Assembly: GCF_003610355.1 (NCBI RefSeq)
Contig: NZ_RAPY01000003.1
Span: 310,001 to 374,000, forward strand
Reading direction: 5' to 3'
DNA: 64,000 nucleotides
Source of the DNA: Sphingobacterium detergens
Lineage (GTDB): Bacteria > Bacteroidota > Bacteroidia > Sphingobacteriales > Sphingobacteriaceae
Below, in pieces: positions 35,003 to 43,935 of the stretch. Each line of letters begins with the position of its first letter. The stretch's first letter is position 1. A program made the position numbers and the translations under genes. The notes beneath the pieces were generated by a model. That model ran no database searches, was not told the origin of the DNA, and saw nothing but the letters and a program-made list of their open reading frames with translations.

Positions 35003-35770
35003 ATGAAAAAACACATTTTTAGCTGTCTGACGTTGGCTATGGTCATTTCATCGGCAACACTATTTGCACAGACCAAAGCAATTGCACATCGTGGCGTATG
35101 GAAAAACAGTCACCTCCCTCAAAATTCCATTGCCTCTTTAAAAGCCGCACATGACCTTAAACTCTTTGGATCTGAGTTTGATGTACACCTCACCAAAGAC
35201 AACATTCTTGTCGTCAACCACGACAATGATTTCTATGGGATTGATATCGCAACAGCAACATACACAGAACTCTTAGCAAAAAAACATCCGAATGGGGAAT
35301 CTATCCCAACATTGGAAGAGTATATCAAAGCAGGGAAAAAGTTAAAGGGCTTACGTCTGATCCTGGAGTTAAAAACCAGCAAATTGGGTGTAGAACGGAC
35401 GCTAGAGGCAGCAACAAAGTCTGTTGAAATGGTAAAAAATCTGAAAGCAGAGAAAATAACAGATTATATTGCATTCAGTTTTGAGGCTTGTCAAAAGATT
35501 CATGAGCTTGCTCCAAAAGCGAATATCCAATACCTAAATGGGGATAAATCGCCTGCTGATGTGAATGCCGCAGGAATTAATGGCCTAGACTACCATTTTT
35601 CGGTCTTCAAAAAGAATGCAAACTGGCTGCAGGAAGCCCATCAATTGGGTATGAAAGTGAATGCCTGGACAGTCAATACGGAAGAAGAAATGAGCAATCT
35701 AATTGGACAAAAGATCGACTTCATCACAACAGATGAACCAGAATTGTTGCTTCAGGTATTGAAAAAATAA
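35003..35770 (+). CDS. Secreted glycerophosphodiester phosphodiesterase
   Basis: A 255-residue GDPD-family enzyme with a signal peptide (~1-22, TLFAQ). Catalytic landmarks: AIAHRGVWKNSHLPQNS (His-Arg and downstream Asn), GSEFDVHLTKDNILVVNHD (metal-binding Glu/Asp and second His), LILELKTSK (Glu) and NAWTVNTEEEM near the end. Such enzymes cleave glycerophosphodiesters from lipid head groups to release glycerol-3-phosphate. A secreted EEP gene follows 79 bp downstream on the same strand, so the pair may act together on phosphodiesters. Confidence 0.94.
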   Translation: MKKHIFSCLTLAMVISSATLFAQTKAIAHRGVWKNSHLPQNSIASLKAAHDLKLFGSEFDVHLTKDNILVVNHDNDFYGIDIATATYTELLAKKHPNGESIPTLEEYIKAGKKLKGLRLILELKTSKLGVERTLEAATKSVEMVKNLKAEKITDYIAFSFEACQKIHELAPKANIQYLNGDKSPADVNAAGINGLDYHFSVFKKNANWLQEAHQLGMKVNAWTVNTEEEMSNLIGQKIDFITTDEPELLLQVLKK

Positions 35771-35849
35771 AGGTTATCCCCGAAATCAACATCAACAAAA
35801 CAAACTGAAGATCAACAAAATACTACAACTGAAGAACAAATTAATACAG

Positions 35850-36686
35850 ATGAAAAAATACTTTATTCTTGCAGCAGCATTATGCTTATCGTATATCTCC
35901 TATGCACAAGACTTTATTGCAGCTACATACAATATTAGACAAAGAAATACGGTAGACACCGGTAATATGTGGGTTGACCGCAAAGTGCCTTTGACCAACC
36001 TGATTAAATATCATGGTTTTGATATATTCGGTGTTCAGGAAGCTTTTCATGATCAGGTTCAGGATCTAAAAACGCTACTTCCGGGATTCGATTATGTCGG
36101 TGTGGGACGTGATGACGGTGCACAGGAAGGTGAGCACTCGGCAATTTATTACAACACCAATCGGTTCAAAGCCATAAAAAGCGGCACATTTTGGCTTTCT
36201 GCAACAGATACCGAACATCCGAACAAAGGTTGGGACGCGGCCTTACCACGTATCTGTACCTGGGGAATTTTTGAAGACAAAGCCAATAAAAAGCGTTTTA
36301 TCTTTATGAATACCCATTTTGACCATATCGGACGTACAGCCCGCACGGAAAGTGCAAAATTGATCCTGGCCAAAGCAAAAGAATTTGCGAAGGATCTTCC
36401 GCTGATCTTAACGGGTGATTTCAATGTAGACGAAAAAGATGAAGCCTATTTTACACTTGCCAAAAGCAATGTAGTCACAGATGTACATGAAGTATCTCCG
36501 CTTAAATATGAACCCAACTCTTCTTTCAATGGTTGGGGAAAAAGCCTAAGAGCTTCTGGCCGTATCGACCATATCTTTATCACCAAACCTTTTCAGGTGA
36601 AGAAATATGGTATTTTGACAGACACTTACCTGAGTAAGTTTCCTTCTGACCACTTCCCTGTTGTAACAACACTTTCGTGGAAATAG
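35850..36686 (+). CDS. Secreted endonuclease/exonuclease/phosphatase family protein
   Basis: A 278-residue secreted EEP-fold enzyme with a signal peptide (~1-19, ISYAQ). Landmarks: FIAATYNIRQRN (Asn), DIFGVQEAFHDQVQDL (metal Glu), FIFMNTHFDHIG (His/Asp), ILTGDFNVDEKDEAYFTL (GDFN) and SDHFPVVTTLSW (catalytic His). The motif set resembles secreted EEP phosphodiesterases/phosphatases of Bacteroidota rather than a sequence-specific DNase. It is downstream of the GDPD gene and followed by a terminator. Confidence 0.92.
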   Translation: MKKYFILAAALCLSYISYAQDFIAATYNIRQRNTVDTGNMWVDRKVPLTNLIKYHGFDIFGVQEAFHDQVQDLKTLLPGFDYVGVGRDDGAQEGEHSAIYYNTNRFKAIKSGTFWLSATDTEHPNKGWDAALPRICTWGIFEDKANKKRFIFMNTHFDHIGRTARTESAKLILAKAKEFAKDLPLILTGDFNVDEKDEAYFTLAKSNVVTDVHEVSPLKYEPNSSFNGWGKSLRASGRIDHIFITKPFQVKKYGILTDTYLSKFPSDHFPVVTTLSWK

Positions 36687-36726
36687 CTCGTATAAGATAA
36701 AAAAAGCAATTTTATTATATAACAGA

Positions 36727-36756
36727 TAAACCGCCCCTTTTTGGGGCGTTTTATTG
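36727..36756 (+). terminator. Rho-independent terminator after the GDPD-EEP pair
   Basis: CGCCCC/GGGGCG stem with a T5 loop followed by TTTTATT. Confidence 0.88.
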
Positions 36757-36907
36757 TTAGACCTTTTCCCTTCCGACAAAGACTGCTGTGACAATGCGCA
36801 ACTTTCGCTACATTAAGGTTGTGGCTTATCTGCTACGGATACGGACAATCTAATGGAAAGAATAGCCGACAATTTAAACTTTTACAAAAATTAACGGTCG
36901 ATATCCT

Positions 36908-36915
36908 TAATTTTG
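36908..36915 (+). promoter_or_regulatory. Putative -7 box TAATTTTG before the DUF4197 gene
   Basis: Exact TAnnTTTG match, ending 15 nt before ATG 36931. The 200 bp upstream hold no recognisable gene. Confidence 0.5.
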
Positions 36916-36930
36916 ACAGCAAAACATATC

Positions 36931-37761
36931 ATGATGAAATTTCCATTACTATATTGTACCCTATTTGTTTCGGGGCTTTTGTTCTCCAACAACAGTGAAG
37001 CGCAAATCTTTAAAAAGATCAACGATGCGTTGAATAAAGCAAATCAGAGTCAAACTGACAGCACCAAAAAGACGAATTCGTCAACTGCGAGCTCTTCAAC
37101 AACTGGTTCGAACAAGTCGTCGAACCCCTTGACTTCATTATCAAATAAAGATGCTTCATTGGGCATCAAACAAGCTCTAAGCAATGGTCTTAACCTGAGT
37201 ATTGAGTCTTTAGCAAAGAAAGATGGCTTCTTAGGTGATGCAGCGGTAAAGATTTTAATGCCTGCGGAGGCCCAAAAAGTAGAAAAAACACTTCGTGCAG
37301 TCGGCATGGGCAAGCTTTGTGATCAATTTATTCAAAGCATGAACAGAGCCGCTGAGGGTGCAGTAAAAGAAGCCGCTCCGGTATTCGTAAATGCATTGTC
37401 TAAAATGACCATCACTGATGCGACCAATATTCTGTTGGGTAGCAAGCAAGATGCCGCAACAACATTTTTCAAAACAAATACATCAGCCGAATTAACGAAC
37501 AAGTTTAGTCCGGTCATTCAATCTGCTATGGGTGTAAATAATGTTGACCAATATTGGACACAGCTGACCAGCGCCTATAATAACCTGCCACTAGGCAATA
37601 AGGTGGAAACAAATCTGACTGCCTATGTTACGCAAAAGGCCATAGATGGCTTGTTTATCAAAGTAGCTGATCAGGAATCGAAAATCAGAAACAATATCGG
37701 CGGAAGCAGAAATACAAATATCTTGCAGAAAGTATTTGGCTACGCCGACGACAAAAAATAA
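36931..37761 (+). CDS. DUF4197 domain-containing exported protein
   Basis: A 276-residue exported protein. The double ATG at 36931/36934 precedes a signal peptide (MKFPLLYCTLFVSGLLFSNNSEA). A Ser/Thr/Asn-rich linker (~30-60) leads into the DUF4197 domain: LGIKQALSNGLNLSIESLAKKDGFLGD, LMPAEAQKVEKTLRAVGMG and TQKAIDGLFIKVADQESKIRNN (each split here only for description). The domain is all-helical and of unknown function; it occurs widely as a periplasmic stand-alone protein. It is monocistronic with a hairpin behind it. Confidence 0.9.
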   Translation: MMKFPLLYCTLFVSGLLFSNNSEAQIFKKINDALNKANQSQTDSTKKTNSSTASSSTTGSNKSSNPLTSLSNKDASLGIKQALSNGLNLSIESLAKKDGFLGDAAVKILMPAEAQKVEKTLRAVGMGKLCDQFIQSMNRAAEGAVKEAAPVFVNALSKMTITDATNILLGSKQDAATTFFKTNTSAELTNKFSPVIQSAMGVNNVDQYWTQLTSAYNNLPLGNKVETNLTAYVTQKAIDGLFIKVADQESKIRNNIGGSRNTNILQKVFGYADDKK

Positions 37762-37822
37762 GCTAAACCTAGGGTTAGCCCCAAAAAAAGATAAAAGAGG
37801 TTAGCGAAATATTACCTCTAGT

Positions 37823-37858
37823 AAACAAGACTTGTCAGTTTATTGACAAGTCTTGTTT
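37823..37858. terminator. Perfect 15-bp inverted repeat, likely terminator
   Basis: Arms 37823-37837 and 37844-37858 are perfectly complementary around a 6-nt loop, followed by GTTTTTGG. It lies between DUF4197 and pepT, and its 3' flank runs into the pepT -33 element. Confidence 0.75.
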
Positions 37859-37861
37859 GTT

Positions 37862-37894
37862 TTTGGCCGAAGCCCGTTAGAATTTGTAAATTTG
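37862..37894 (+). promoter_or_regulatory. Bacteroidota-type promoter of pepT
   Basis: TTTG at 37862-37865, a 21-nt spacer and TAAATTTG at 37887-37894: both elements of the sigma-ABfr-type promoter with near-ideal spacing, 30 nt before the pepT start. Confidence 0.7.
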
Positions 37895-37923
37895 GTCACC
37901 CTTATCACATTAAGGCTATTAAA

Positions 37924-39186
37924 ATGAGTACATTTGAGATTAATAACATAAGTGACTTTTCAGTTTCGGAAAGATTTCAACGCTACGTACAGATTGACAC
38001 ACAATCTGATGTAAATTCACCGACATGTCCGTCTACCGAAAAACAGAAAAATCTGGGTAAATTATTGGTAGAAGAACTCTTATCATTGGGTATTTCGGAT
38101 GCCGCTATGGATGAAAATGGTTACATCTATGCGACCATCCCTTCCAATACGTCCAAGAATGTTCCAGTTATCTGTTTCTGCTCGCATATGGACACTTCTC
38201 CGGATTCTTCGGGCAAAGATGTAAAGCCATTGGTACACCGTAATTACCAAGGACAAGATTTGGTACTTCCGGATGATAATAGCATTGTGATCAAATATGC
38301 AGAACATCCCGATTTAGCCAATCAAATCGGCAACGATGTAATCACGGCCAGCGGAACAACACTCTTAGGAGCAGACGATAAGGCTGGTATCGCTGAAATA
38401 ATGGATGCTGCACGCCTATTGATGAAGCACCCAGAGATTAAACATGGGGATATTAAGATTTTATTCACACCAGACGAAGAAATCGGTCGAGGGGTTGATA
38501 AAGCAGACTTAAAGCGTCTGGCAGCAGACTTTGCCTACACCATGGATGGTGAAAAAGCCGGCACAATCGAGGATGAGACATTCTCGGCAGATGGAGCAAC
38601 TTTAACAATCCATGGCGTCTCTGTACACCCTGGTTTTGCAAAAGGAAAAATGCAAAGTGCAATTAAAATCGCAAGTGCCGTCATTGATGCATTACCGAAA
38701 GACAGACTTTCCCCAGAAAGCACTAATAAAAAAGACGGTTTTGTGCACCCCGTGAATATCAGTGGGTCGGTTGAAAAAGCTGAGATTCAATTTATCATCC
38801 GTGATCATGCAACAGCTAATCTAAAAAAACACGAAGATGAACTGGAAGCAATAGCAAAATCTGTTGTTGAGCGCTATCCAAATTGTACCTATACATTCAC
38901 TGTAAAAGAGCAATACCGCAACATGAAAGAGGTCCTTGATCAGTATCCAGAAATTATGGAAATTGGAATGGAAGCTATTACAAGAGCAGGTATGGTCGCA
39001 GAAAGAAGAAGTATCCGTGGTGGTACCGATGGATCACGCCTATCATTTATGGGGCTTCCATGTCCTAATATTTTTGCGGGTGGACATGCATTTCATGGAA
39101 AGCAGGAATGGGTGTCAGCACAAGATATGGAAAAAGCGGTCAAAACAATTTTGCATGTTGTATCTTTATGGGAAGAAAAAGCATAA
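37924..39186 (+). CDS. pepT: Peptidase T (tripeptide aminopeptidase)
   Basis: A 420-residue cytosolic M20B zinc peptidase that removes the N-terminal residue from tripeptides. The start at 37924 (MSTFEINNISDFSVSERF) lies right behind a good promoter; 27 upstream codons are non-coding in character. Metal-site and catalytic segments are complete: VICFCSHMDTSPDSSG (His, Asp), TTLLGADDKAGIAEIMDAA (bridging Asp), FTPDEEIGRGVDKAD (Glu pair), YTMDGEKAGTIE (Asp), RGGTDGSRLSFMGLP and AFHGKQEWVS (last His). The length is normal. A nitroreductase gene follows after 27 bp. Confidence 0.97.
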   Translation: MSTFEINNISDFSVSERFQRYVQIDTQSDVNSPTCPSTEKQKNLGKLLVEELLSLGISDAAMDENGYIYATIPSNTSKNVPVICFCSHMDTSPDSSGKDVKPLVHRNYQGQDLVLPDDNSIVIKYAEHPDLANQIGNDVITASGTTLLGADDKAGIAEIMDAARLLMKHPEIKHGDIKILFTPDEEIGRGVDKADLKRLAADFAYTMDGEKAGTIEDETFSADGATLTIHGVSVHPGFAKGKMQSAIKIASAVIDALPKDRLSPESTNKKDGFVHPVNISGSVEKAEIQFIIRDHATANLKKHEDELEAIAKSVVERYPNCTYTFTVKEQYRNMKEVLDQYPEIMEIGMEAITRAGMVAERRSIRGGTDGSRLSFMGLPCPNIFAGGHAFHGKQEWVSAQDMEKAVKTILHVVSLWEEKA

Positions 39187-39213
39187 GTACATTCTAAAAT
39201 CAACATATTTTTA

Positions 39214-39777
39214 ATGAAAAACGACGTTTTAAAAGCAATACACTACAGAAGATCGGTATTTCAAGCTTCTTTTACCGAAGAAGAAGTAAGCAAAGAGGAT
39301 ATCCTTAGCATCTTAGAAGCAGCTAATGCTGCTCCAACACATAAACGGACACAGCCTTGGCGTTTTGTGATCTTCCGTAAAGAAGGACTTCAACGCTTGG
39401 GTACTGAATTATCGCGTATCTATAAATCGGTTACACCGGCAGAGAAATATACGGAAGCGACAGAGATCACTATGGGCAAGAAAGCAACACAATCAAATGT
39501 TGCCATTGCACTTATCGTCAATTATACGGGTGAAGTTCCTGAATGGGAAGAATTAGCCTGTACTGCTGCTGCTGTAGAAAATATGTGGCTCGCTGCACAT
39601 TCGTTGAATATTGGTGGTTACTGGGCAACACCGGGTTTAATCAATCATTTGGGCGGTTTCCTTAATCTAGAAGAGAACCAAAAATGTATCGGCCTATTTT
39701 ACCTAGGACATCATGAATCAGATGCGCGCGAGCCTGTACGCACACCTATCGAAGAAAAAATTCGCTGGGAAGAATAA
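39214..39777 (+). CDS. Nitroreductase family protein
   Basis: A 187-residue flavoprotein of the nitroreductase superfamily, closest in pattern to the small YdjA-type group: AIHYRRSVFQASFTEEEV, EAANAAPTHKRTQPWRFVIF (FMN phosphate and ribityl contacts) and the helix with AAAVENMWLAAHSLNIGGYW. These enzymes use FMN and NAD(P)H to reduce nitro groups, quinones or unknown substrates. It lies 27 bp after pepT and may be co-transcribed. A terminator shared with the convergent anti-sigma gene follows. Confidence 0.93.
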   Translation: MKNDVLKAIHYRRSVFQASFTEEEVSKEDILSILEAANAAPTHKRTQPWRFVIFRKEGLQRLGTELSRIYKSVTPAEKYTEATEITMGKKATQSNVAIALIVNYTGEVPEWEELACTAAAVENMWLAAHSLNIGGYWATPGLINHLGGFLNLEENQKCIGLFYLGHHESDAREPVRTPIEEKIRWEE

Positions 39778-39804
39778 GGTACTGCAACATACGATAAAAC
39801 TAAC

Positions 39805-39829
39805 AAGGGCTCGAATAATTCGGGCCCTT
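39805..39829. terminator. Inverted repeat between convergent genes
   Basis: Arms AAGGGCTCGAA/TTCGGGCCCTT with one mismatch and a TAA loop, between the convergent nitroreductase and anti-sigma genes. The downstream T content is modest. Confidence 0.65.
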
Positions 39830-39834
39830 ACTAG

Positions 39835-40542
39835 TTATTTCTTTTCTATCCCAAAACAATGTGGTGGTTTGATGATATTCGACTGGGCAGAATTCTTCAT
39901 CTCTTTCAGCGGAAAAGTGATTTTCAAGCGGCCTTTCGTTCCCTGCCATTTCCCCCCCGACTGAAGAAGCCGTATAGCTTCGTCGACAAGCGCTTGCTCG
40001 GGTGTTCCTTCCGCGTGGATCTGGTCAGGCAATCCATCCTTTCCGATTGTGAAATTAACAATAATCTCCCCTCCTTTTCCACCATCCCTCACCTGATTGT
40101 TTAAATATTGTTCAAAGGCTTTCCATCCACCGACCGGAGCAGCATCACCACCATCCAACAGAGGCTCGATCGCCACAAGGTTCTCTGGTTCACTCAGCGT
40201 GACATCTGTCGTCCGCTCGGCCTTACCATTGAAATGTTTAAAATATAGAAGCGCTAATAAAACGACAAACAAAACCCCAGCCGCTGCGCCAATGGCTAAA
40301 CGTTGCCAAGTAAAATATTGTGCATGTCTTGTCGCTATGGTATTTTCAATCCGACGGCTAAGTCGCTGCTGCAGCAAACTTAATTGCTTTGCATCAACGC
40401 CATTCTGCAATCGATATCCATCTATGGCATCCTGTAAAAAGGGATCTTCCAATGCTTCTTTTTCCAGTTGAAACATTTCCTCCCTGCTCATTAGGCCATG
40501 GATGTAATTATGAATTCGCGATAATTGATAATTATTTTCCAT
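39835..40542 (-). CDS. Single-pass membrane protein: anti-sigma-like N-terminus with TonB-C-like domain
   Basis: A 235-residue protein with a cytosolic N-terminus (~1-85) of the kind seen in Bacteroidota anti-sigma proteins (IHNYIHGLMSREEMFQLEKE, DPFLQDAIDGYRL), one membrane helix (~88-107, GAAAGVLFVVLLALLYF) and a periplasmic C-terminal domain (~140-215) resembling TonB-C: GGWKAFEQYLNNQVRDGG, IIVNFTIGKDG, VDEAIRLLQSGGKWQG. Its start overlaps the upstream ECF sigma gene by 11 bp. Inference: it holds the sigma factor and senses or transmits an envelope signal; the TonB-C part could contact an outer-membrane receptor. No cysteine/histidine zinc site is present. Confidence 0.8.
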   Translation of the reverse strand: MENNYQLSRIHNYIHGLMSREEMFQLEKEALEDPFLQDAIDGYRLQNGVDAKQLSLLQQRLSRRIENTIATRHAQYFTWQRLAIGAAAGVLFVVLLALLYFKHFNGKAERTTDVTLSEPENLVAIEPLLDGGDAAPVGGWKAFEQYLNNQVRDGGKGGEIIVNFTIGKDGLPDQIHAEGTPEQALVDEAIRLLQSGGKWQGTKGRLKITFPLKEMKNSAQSNIIKPPHCFGIEKK

Positions 40543-41080
40543 TTTCTTTCCTTTCCATACAGATTTTCAGATTGCGTTTTCCATTCTGGATGGCACTCTT
40601 GACTTTATTCAAATCATACCCTGTTAAATCTGCGATATCTTTATAGCACTTTTGTTCCAAATAAAACAAACGTACACATTCTTTTTGCTCTTCATTTAAA
40701 GCCTGCATACAACCTTCTAATTTTTCAAAATCCCGCTCTTCCCATTTTGCCTCTTCACTGGTATTGAGTTTTTGTTCGCTTTCAAACAAATTATCTTCAA
40801 TATCCACCTGTGTCGTCCGTTTATCTTTGCGTAATTGCATTAAACAATAGTTCTTACTATATACGTGCAACCAGCTTTTAAAATTATCAACCTCGTAATG
40901 ACGCAGTTTCGGAATCAGTTCTTCAAAGATCTGCATAACGGCATCCTGGCTACGATCGGGATCTTGCAAATACTTGAAGCACACACCATAAAGCAAGGAC
41001 ATATAAGGCGAATATAATTTCCCCAGCGCAGACAGGTCTCCTGTTGTTTTATAATGTTGTAATAGCTCTTTTTCGTTCAT
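40532..41080 (-). CDS. ECF-type RNA polymerase sigma factor
   Basis: A 182-residue sigma-70 family ECF factor. The start at 41080 (MNEKELLQHYKTTGDLSAL) is chosen; a GTG five codons upstream is possible. Region 2 spans SPYMSLLYGVCFKYLQDPDRSQDAVMQIFEEL in pieces and VDNFKSWLHVYSKNYCLMQLR; region 4 is EGCMQALNEEQKECVRLFYL with the helix-turn-helix CYKDIADLTGYDLNKVKSA. Such factors switch on envelope or uptake genes when their anti-sigma partner lets go. The partner gene overlaps its 3' end. The upstream TonB receptor gene (41260-43857) is on the same strand but separated by a terminator. Confidence 0.93.
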   Translation of the reverse strand: MNEKELLQHYKTTGDLSALGKLYSPYMSLLYGVCFKYLQDPDRSQDAVMQIFEELIPKLRHYEVDNFKSWLHVYSKNYCLMQLRKDKRTTQVDIEDNLFESEQKLNTSEEAKWEERDFEKLEGCMQALNEEQKECVRLFYLEQKCYKDIADLTGYDLNKVKSAIQNGKRNLKICMERKENGK

Positions 41081-41198
41081 GCGCAAATCTTTCACCTTAA
41101 TGATGAATTAAGATACGGTTTTCCATAAATAAAGCAAGTAGAGCTTGCAAATTATCATCGATAAAATTTCTATCAACACAATCTCTCTTTTCGGACAC

Positions 41199-41232
41199 AA
41201 AAAAACCGTCTCTAAATAAATCAGAGACAGCT
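41199..41232 (-). terminator. Rho-independent terminator after the TonB-dependent receptor gene
   Basis: On the minus strand, GTCTCT/AGAGAC arms around a 9-nt loop, then GGTTTTTTT, 28 nt after the receptor stop. Confidence 0.85.
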
Positions 41233-41259
41233 AATGAAAATATGTTATGAATTACGGTC

Positions 41260-43857
41260 CTAATTTCCCTGTTTCCAATTGTACCGGAGCGTTACGCCGT
41301 AGGTTCTCGGATCAGCTACGACTCCAGCGTATTGGCCATAACTGCCCGGAGCTGCGAGCAATTGCTCATAGTAATCTTTATTTGTCAAATTTCTGCTCCA
41401 TACAAAAACTGAAACGCCATTCGACCCCCTAAAGCCCAAACGTGCATTCAGCAAAGTATAAGCATCTATATTCAAATACTGTGATGGAGATGAGCTTGAA
41501 GAAAATTTGGAGCGATGGAAAAGATCTGCTCCCAAGAAGTAGGAGCCATTGATACCGATCAGTTTGCCGCTCTGATTAACTTCTCCACCCAAAGACCAAG
41601 ACCATTTGGATACACCTGGAAGCACTCCACCCGAAATATCTTTGAAAGCCTGCGGCCCACCAACTTCTTCCAGCGGAACTGGTGCATTTGTAAATTTCAC
41701 GTATTTTGCATCTGTATAGGCCAGGGCACCATTCAGCCGCAGAAAGTGACCAATATTAATATTACCGTCGAGCTCCACCCCTTTGACACGTACTTTCTCA
41801 GCATTGGCCAAGTAACCCCGATTTACTCCGGGTTCAGGCGTTTGTACCTGGGTTTGATAATCTTTGATATCAGTCTGGTAAACGGATAAGTTAAGGATCG
41901 AGTTGCGTGTTGGATTTGTTTTCACACCCAACTCTTTGTGGCGAACCGCTTCTGGCTTTACTTCAGCTAGATCTAGCAGCACAGCACCATTTGCTGTTGG
42001 CAATCCGCCAACATTGATTCCAATTGGCTTATAGCTGATGGAATAAGTAGCATAAGCATTGATCTTCGGATTGAAACGATATTTCGCAGAAAGTTGTCCC
42101 GAGAAATTATCCGCATCCGCATTTATATCAAAAGTTTGGTTGGTATAGACCCCATTTTTGAGTGCCAACAGCGCCGGATCGGATGTCTGTAGCCCACCAT
42201 AGGTCTGTCTATCATAGTTTGCTTTCTTTTTGTCGTAGTTATAGCGCAGCCCTGGTAAGATATGAAGTTTGGAGGTCACCTCCCAATCAATCTGTGTATA
42301 AGCGGCTAAACTTGTGCTTTTGATTCCATAGACAGTCTTAATCCCGAAGTTGTCAAATAACCCCGGAGTCTCCCATAAGGCGCTCGTTGAACTTTTCTGA
42401 AAACGCCAGAATGCGGATCCCGTCTCCTCTGTATGCACAGGATCGGTACCAAGATCCTGCCAAAGGCCAAATAAGCCTACTACACCACTTACTTTCTCAC
42501 TGATTTTGCCCGAATACCTAAATTCTTGCGACCATTGATTATGCACTGAATTGCCTGCGGAAACCGTATAGACAGGAAGGCCTAGATAATCCCGGTCATT
42601 GAGTGGCACCCAAGTCCATTTTCGCCAAGCGGAAGTAGACGTCAATGTTCCTTCTCCAATTTTGATGTCCGCATTCAGCGCTACACCGCCCAATTTATTA
42701 TCAGCTTTGGATTGTGTATCGAGATCAATCTTACGTTCAAATGCACTTTTATAAGGTAACTCATAACCTAGATCTTTGATAATAGCATCAAATTGTCGGT
42801 AATCCGCACGTTGGGTTTTGACCACACCTGCGACTGCCCAACCATATCCATCGGGCTTTTGGGAAGAGACATCTCCTGAGAGTACCAATTTGATATTCTC
42901 AGTTGGTGTAAACAGCAATTGTCCTCTAAATCCGAGGTTATTGATATCATTGATTTTTCGATTGGTATGGACGTTAAACAGATTACCATCCCGTTGTGTA
43001 CCCGAAAAGGAAGCCCGAGCAGCTAGATTCTTAGCCAGCGGTCCGGAAATGGATGTCTTTGCCTGAATAAATCCCTGATTGCCATAACTAACTTCAACAT
43101 TAGCCTCAGGTGTAAATTGGGGCAGCCGTGAAGTAATATTAAAGGCGCCAGCGGTGGTGTTTTTACCAAAGAGTGTACCCTGTGGCCCCCGTAATACTTC
43201 GATCTGATCAATATCAATAAAATCCAACCAAGTTGCTGCTGGCCTCGCGATGTAAACACCGTCCAGATAGAATCCGACACCTGGGTCGATACCGTCATTG
43301 GTAAGGCCGTAAGTTGAACCAAGTCCACGGATATTCAATGTCGTGTTACGTGCATTTGAAGAATACAGTTGTACCGTCGGGACAAGTTCTTTCAGCCGGT
43401 TGACGTTAAAGGCCCCAGCATCTTCCAATGCCGCTCCACGGATAATAGAAACGGGAATCGGTACATCCTGCAATTGCTCCTTTCGTCTACGGGCAGTCAC
43501 AACTACTTGGTCTAAGGCTTCCAATCGGGGTGTCAGTTCGATCACAGTAGGCGATTGGTCCACGACAATCCGTCGTGTTTGATACCCTACAATGGATACA
43601 ATAAGTGAAAAAGGTAGTTTTTGTCCGGTAACAAATTGAAATACGCCTTTACTATCGGTCTTCACCTGGTGAGTAACGGCTTCAATTTGAACAGTTACAC
43701 CTTGCAGAGGCTCTTTTGTAACCGCATCAACCACAGTACCTGTTAATGAAGCATTTATAATGGGTTTAGGATTTTCTACCTGCGCATAAGTCTGATAAGA
43801 ACCAGCCAAAAGCAAGCTAAAAATGACGCTAATTCGAAAAATAGCATTTTTTTTCAT
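41260..43857 (-). CDS. TonB-dependent receptor with CarboxypepD_reg-like N-terminal domain
   Basis: An 865-residue outer-membrane active transporter. The start at 43857 (MKKNAIFRISVIFSLLLAG) gives a signal peptide of about 25 residues. Residues ~38-120 are the carboxypeptidase-regulatory-like domain (GTVVDAVTKEPLQGVTVQIE). LDQVVVTARRRKEQLQDVPI opens the plug, with LKELVPTVQLYSS, LNIRGLG and IEVLRGPQGTLFGKNTTAGA. The barrel follows and ends in TYGVTLRYNWKQGN. The plug resembles the siderophore/vitamin/organic-compound receptor class rather than SusC, and no SusD gene follows. Upstream lie a terminator and a small ORF ending in two Cys codons, and beyond them a YeiH homologue, so sulfur-compound uptake is a testable guess. 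Confidence 0.93.
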   Translation of the reverse strand: MKKNAIFRISVIFSLLLAGSYQTYAQVENPKPIINASLTGTVVDAVTKEPLQGVTVQIEAVTHQVKTDSKGVFQFVTGQKLPFSLIVSIVGYQTRRIVVDQSPTVIELTPRLEALDQVVVTARRRKEQLQDVPIPVSIIRGAALEDAGAFNVNRLKELVPTVQLYSSNARNTTLNIRGLGSTYGLTNDGIDPGVGFYLDGVYIARPAATWLDFIDIDQIEVLRGPQGTLFGKNTTAGAFNITSRLPQFTPEANVEVSYGNQGFIQAKTSISGPLAKNLAARASFSGTQRDGNLFNVHTNRKINDINNLGFRGQLLFTPTENIKLVLSGDVSSQKPDGYGWAVAGVVKTQRADYRQFDAIIKDLGYELPYKSAFERKIDLDTQSKADNKLGGVALNADIKIGEGTLTSTSAWRKWTWVPLNDRDYLGLPVYTVSAGNSVHNQWSQEFRYSGKISEKVSGVVGLFGLWQDLGTDPVHTEETGSAFWRFQKSSTSALWETPGLFDNFGIKTVYGIKSTSLAAYTQIDWEVTSKLHILPGLRYNYDKKKANYDRQTYGGLQTSDPALLALKNGVYTNQTFDINADADNFSGQLSAKYRFNPKINAYATYSISYKPIGINVGGLPTANGAVLLDLAEVKPEAVRHKELGVKTNPTRNSILNLSVYQTDIKDYQTQVQTPEPGVNRGYLANAEKVRVKGVELDGNINIGHFLRLNGALAYTDAKYVKFTNAPVPLEEVGGPQAFKDISGGVLPGVSKWSWSLGGEVNQSGKLIGINGSYFLGADLFHRSKFSSSSSPSQYLNIDAYTLLNARLGFRGSNGVSVFVWSRNLTNKDYYEQLLAAPGSYGQYAGVVADPRTYGVTLRYNWKQGN

Positions 43858-43935
43858 AAATTTATTCAGTTTAATAGTGAAAATAAACAAGTGCCAACGC
43901 CAATAGAACTTGTTTCATTGTTAAAACTTTGTTTA

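Noticed and set aside
36794..36853. 19-codon ATG frame before the DUF4197 gene
   Set aside because: Too short, no terminator or conserved feature.
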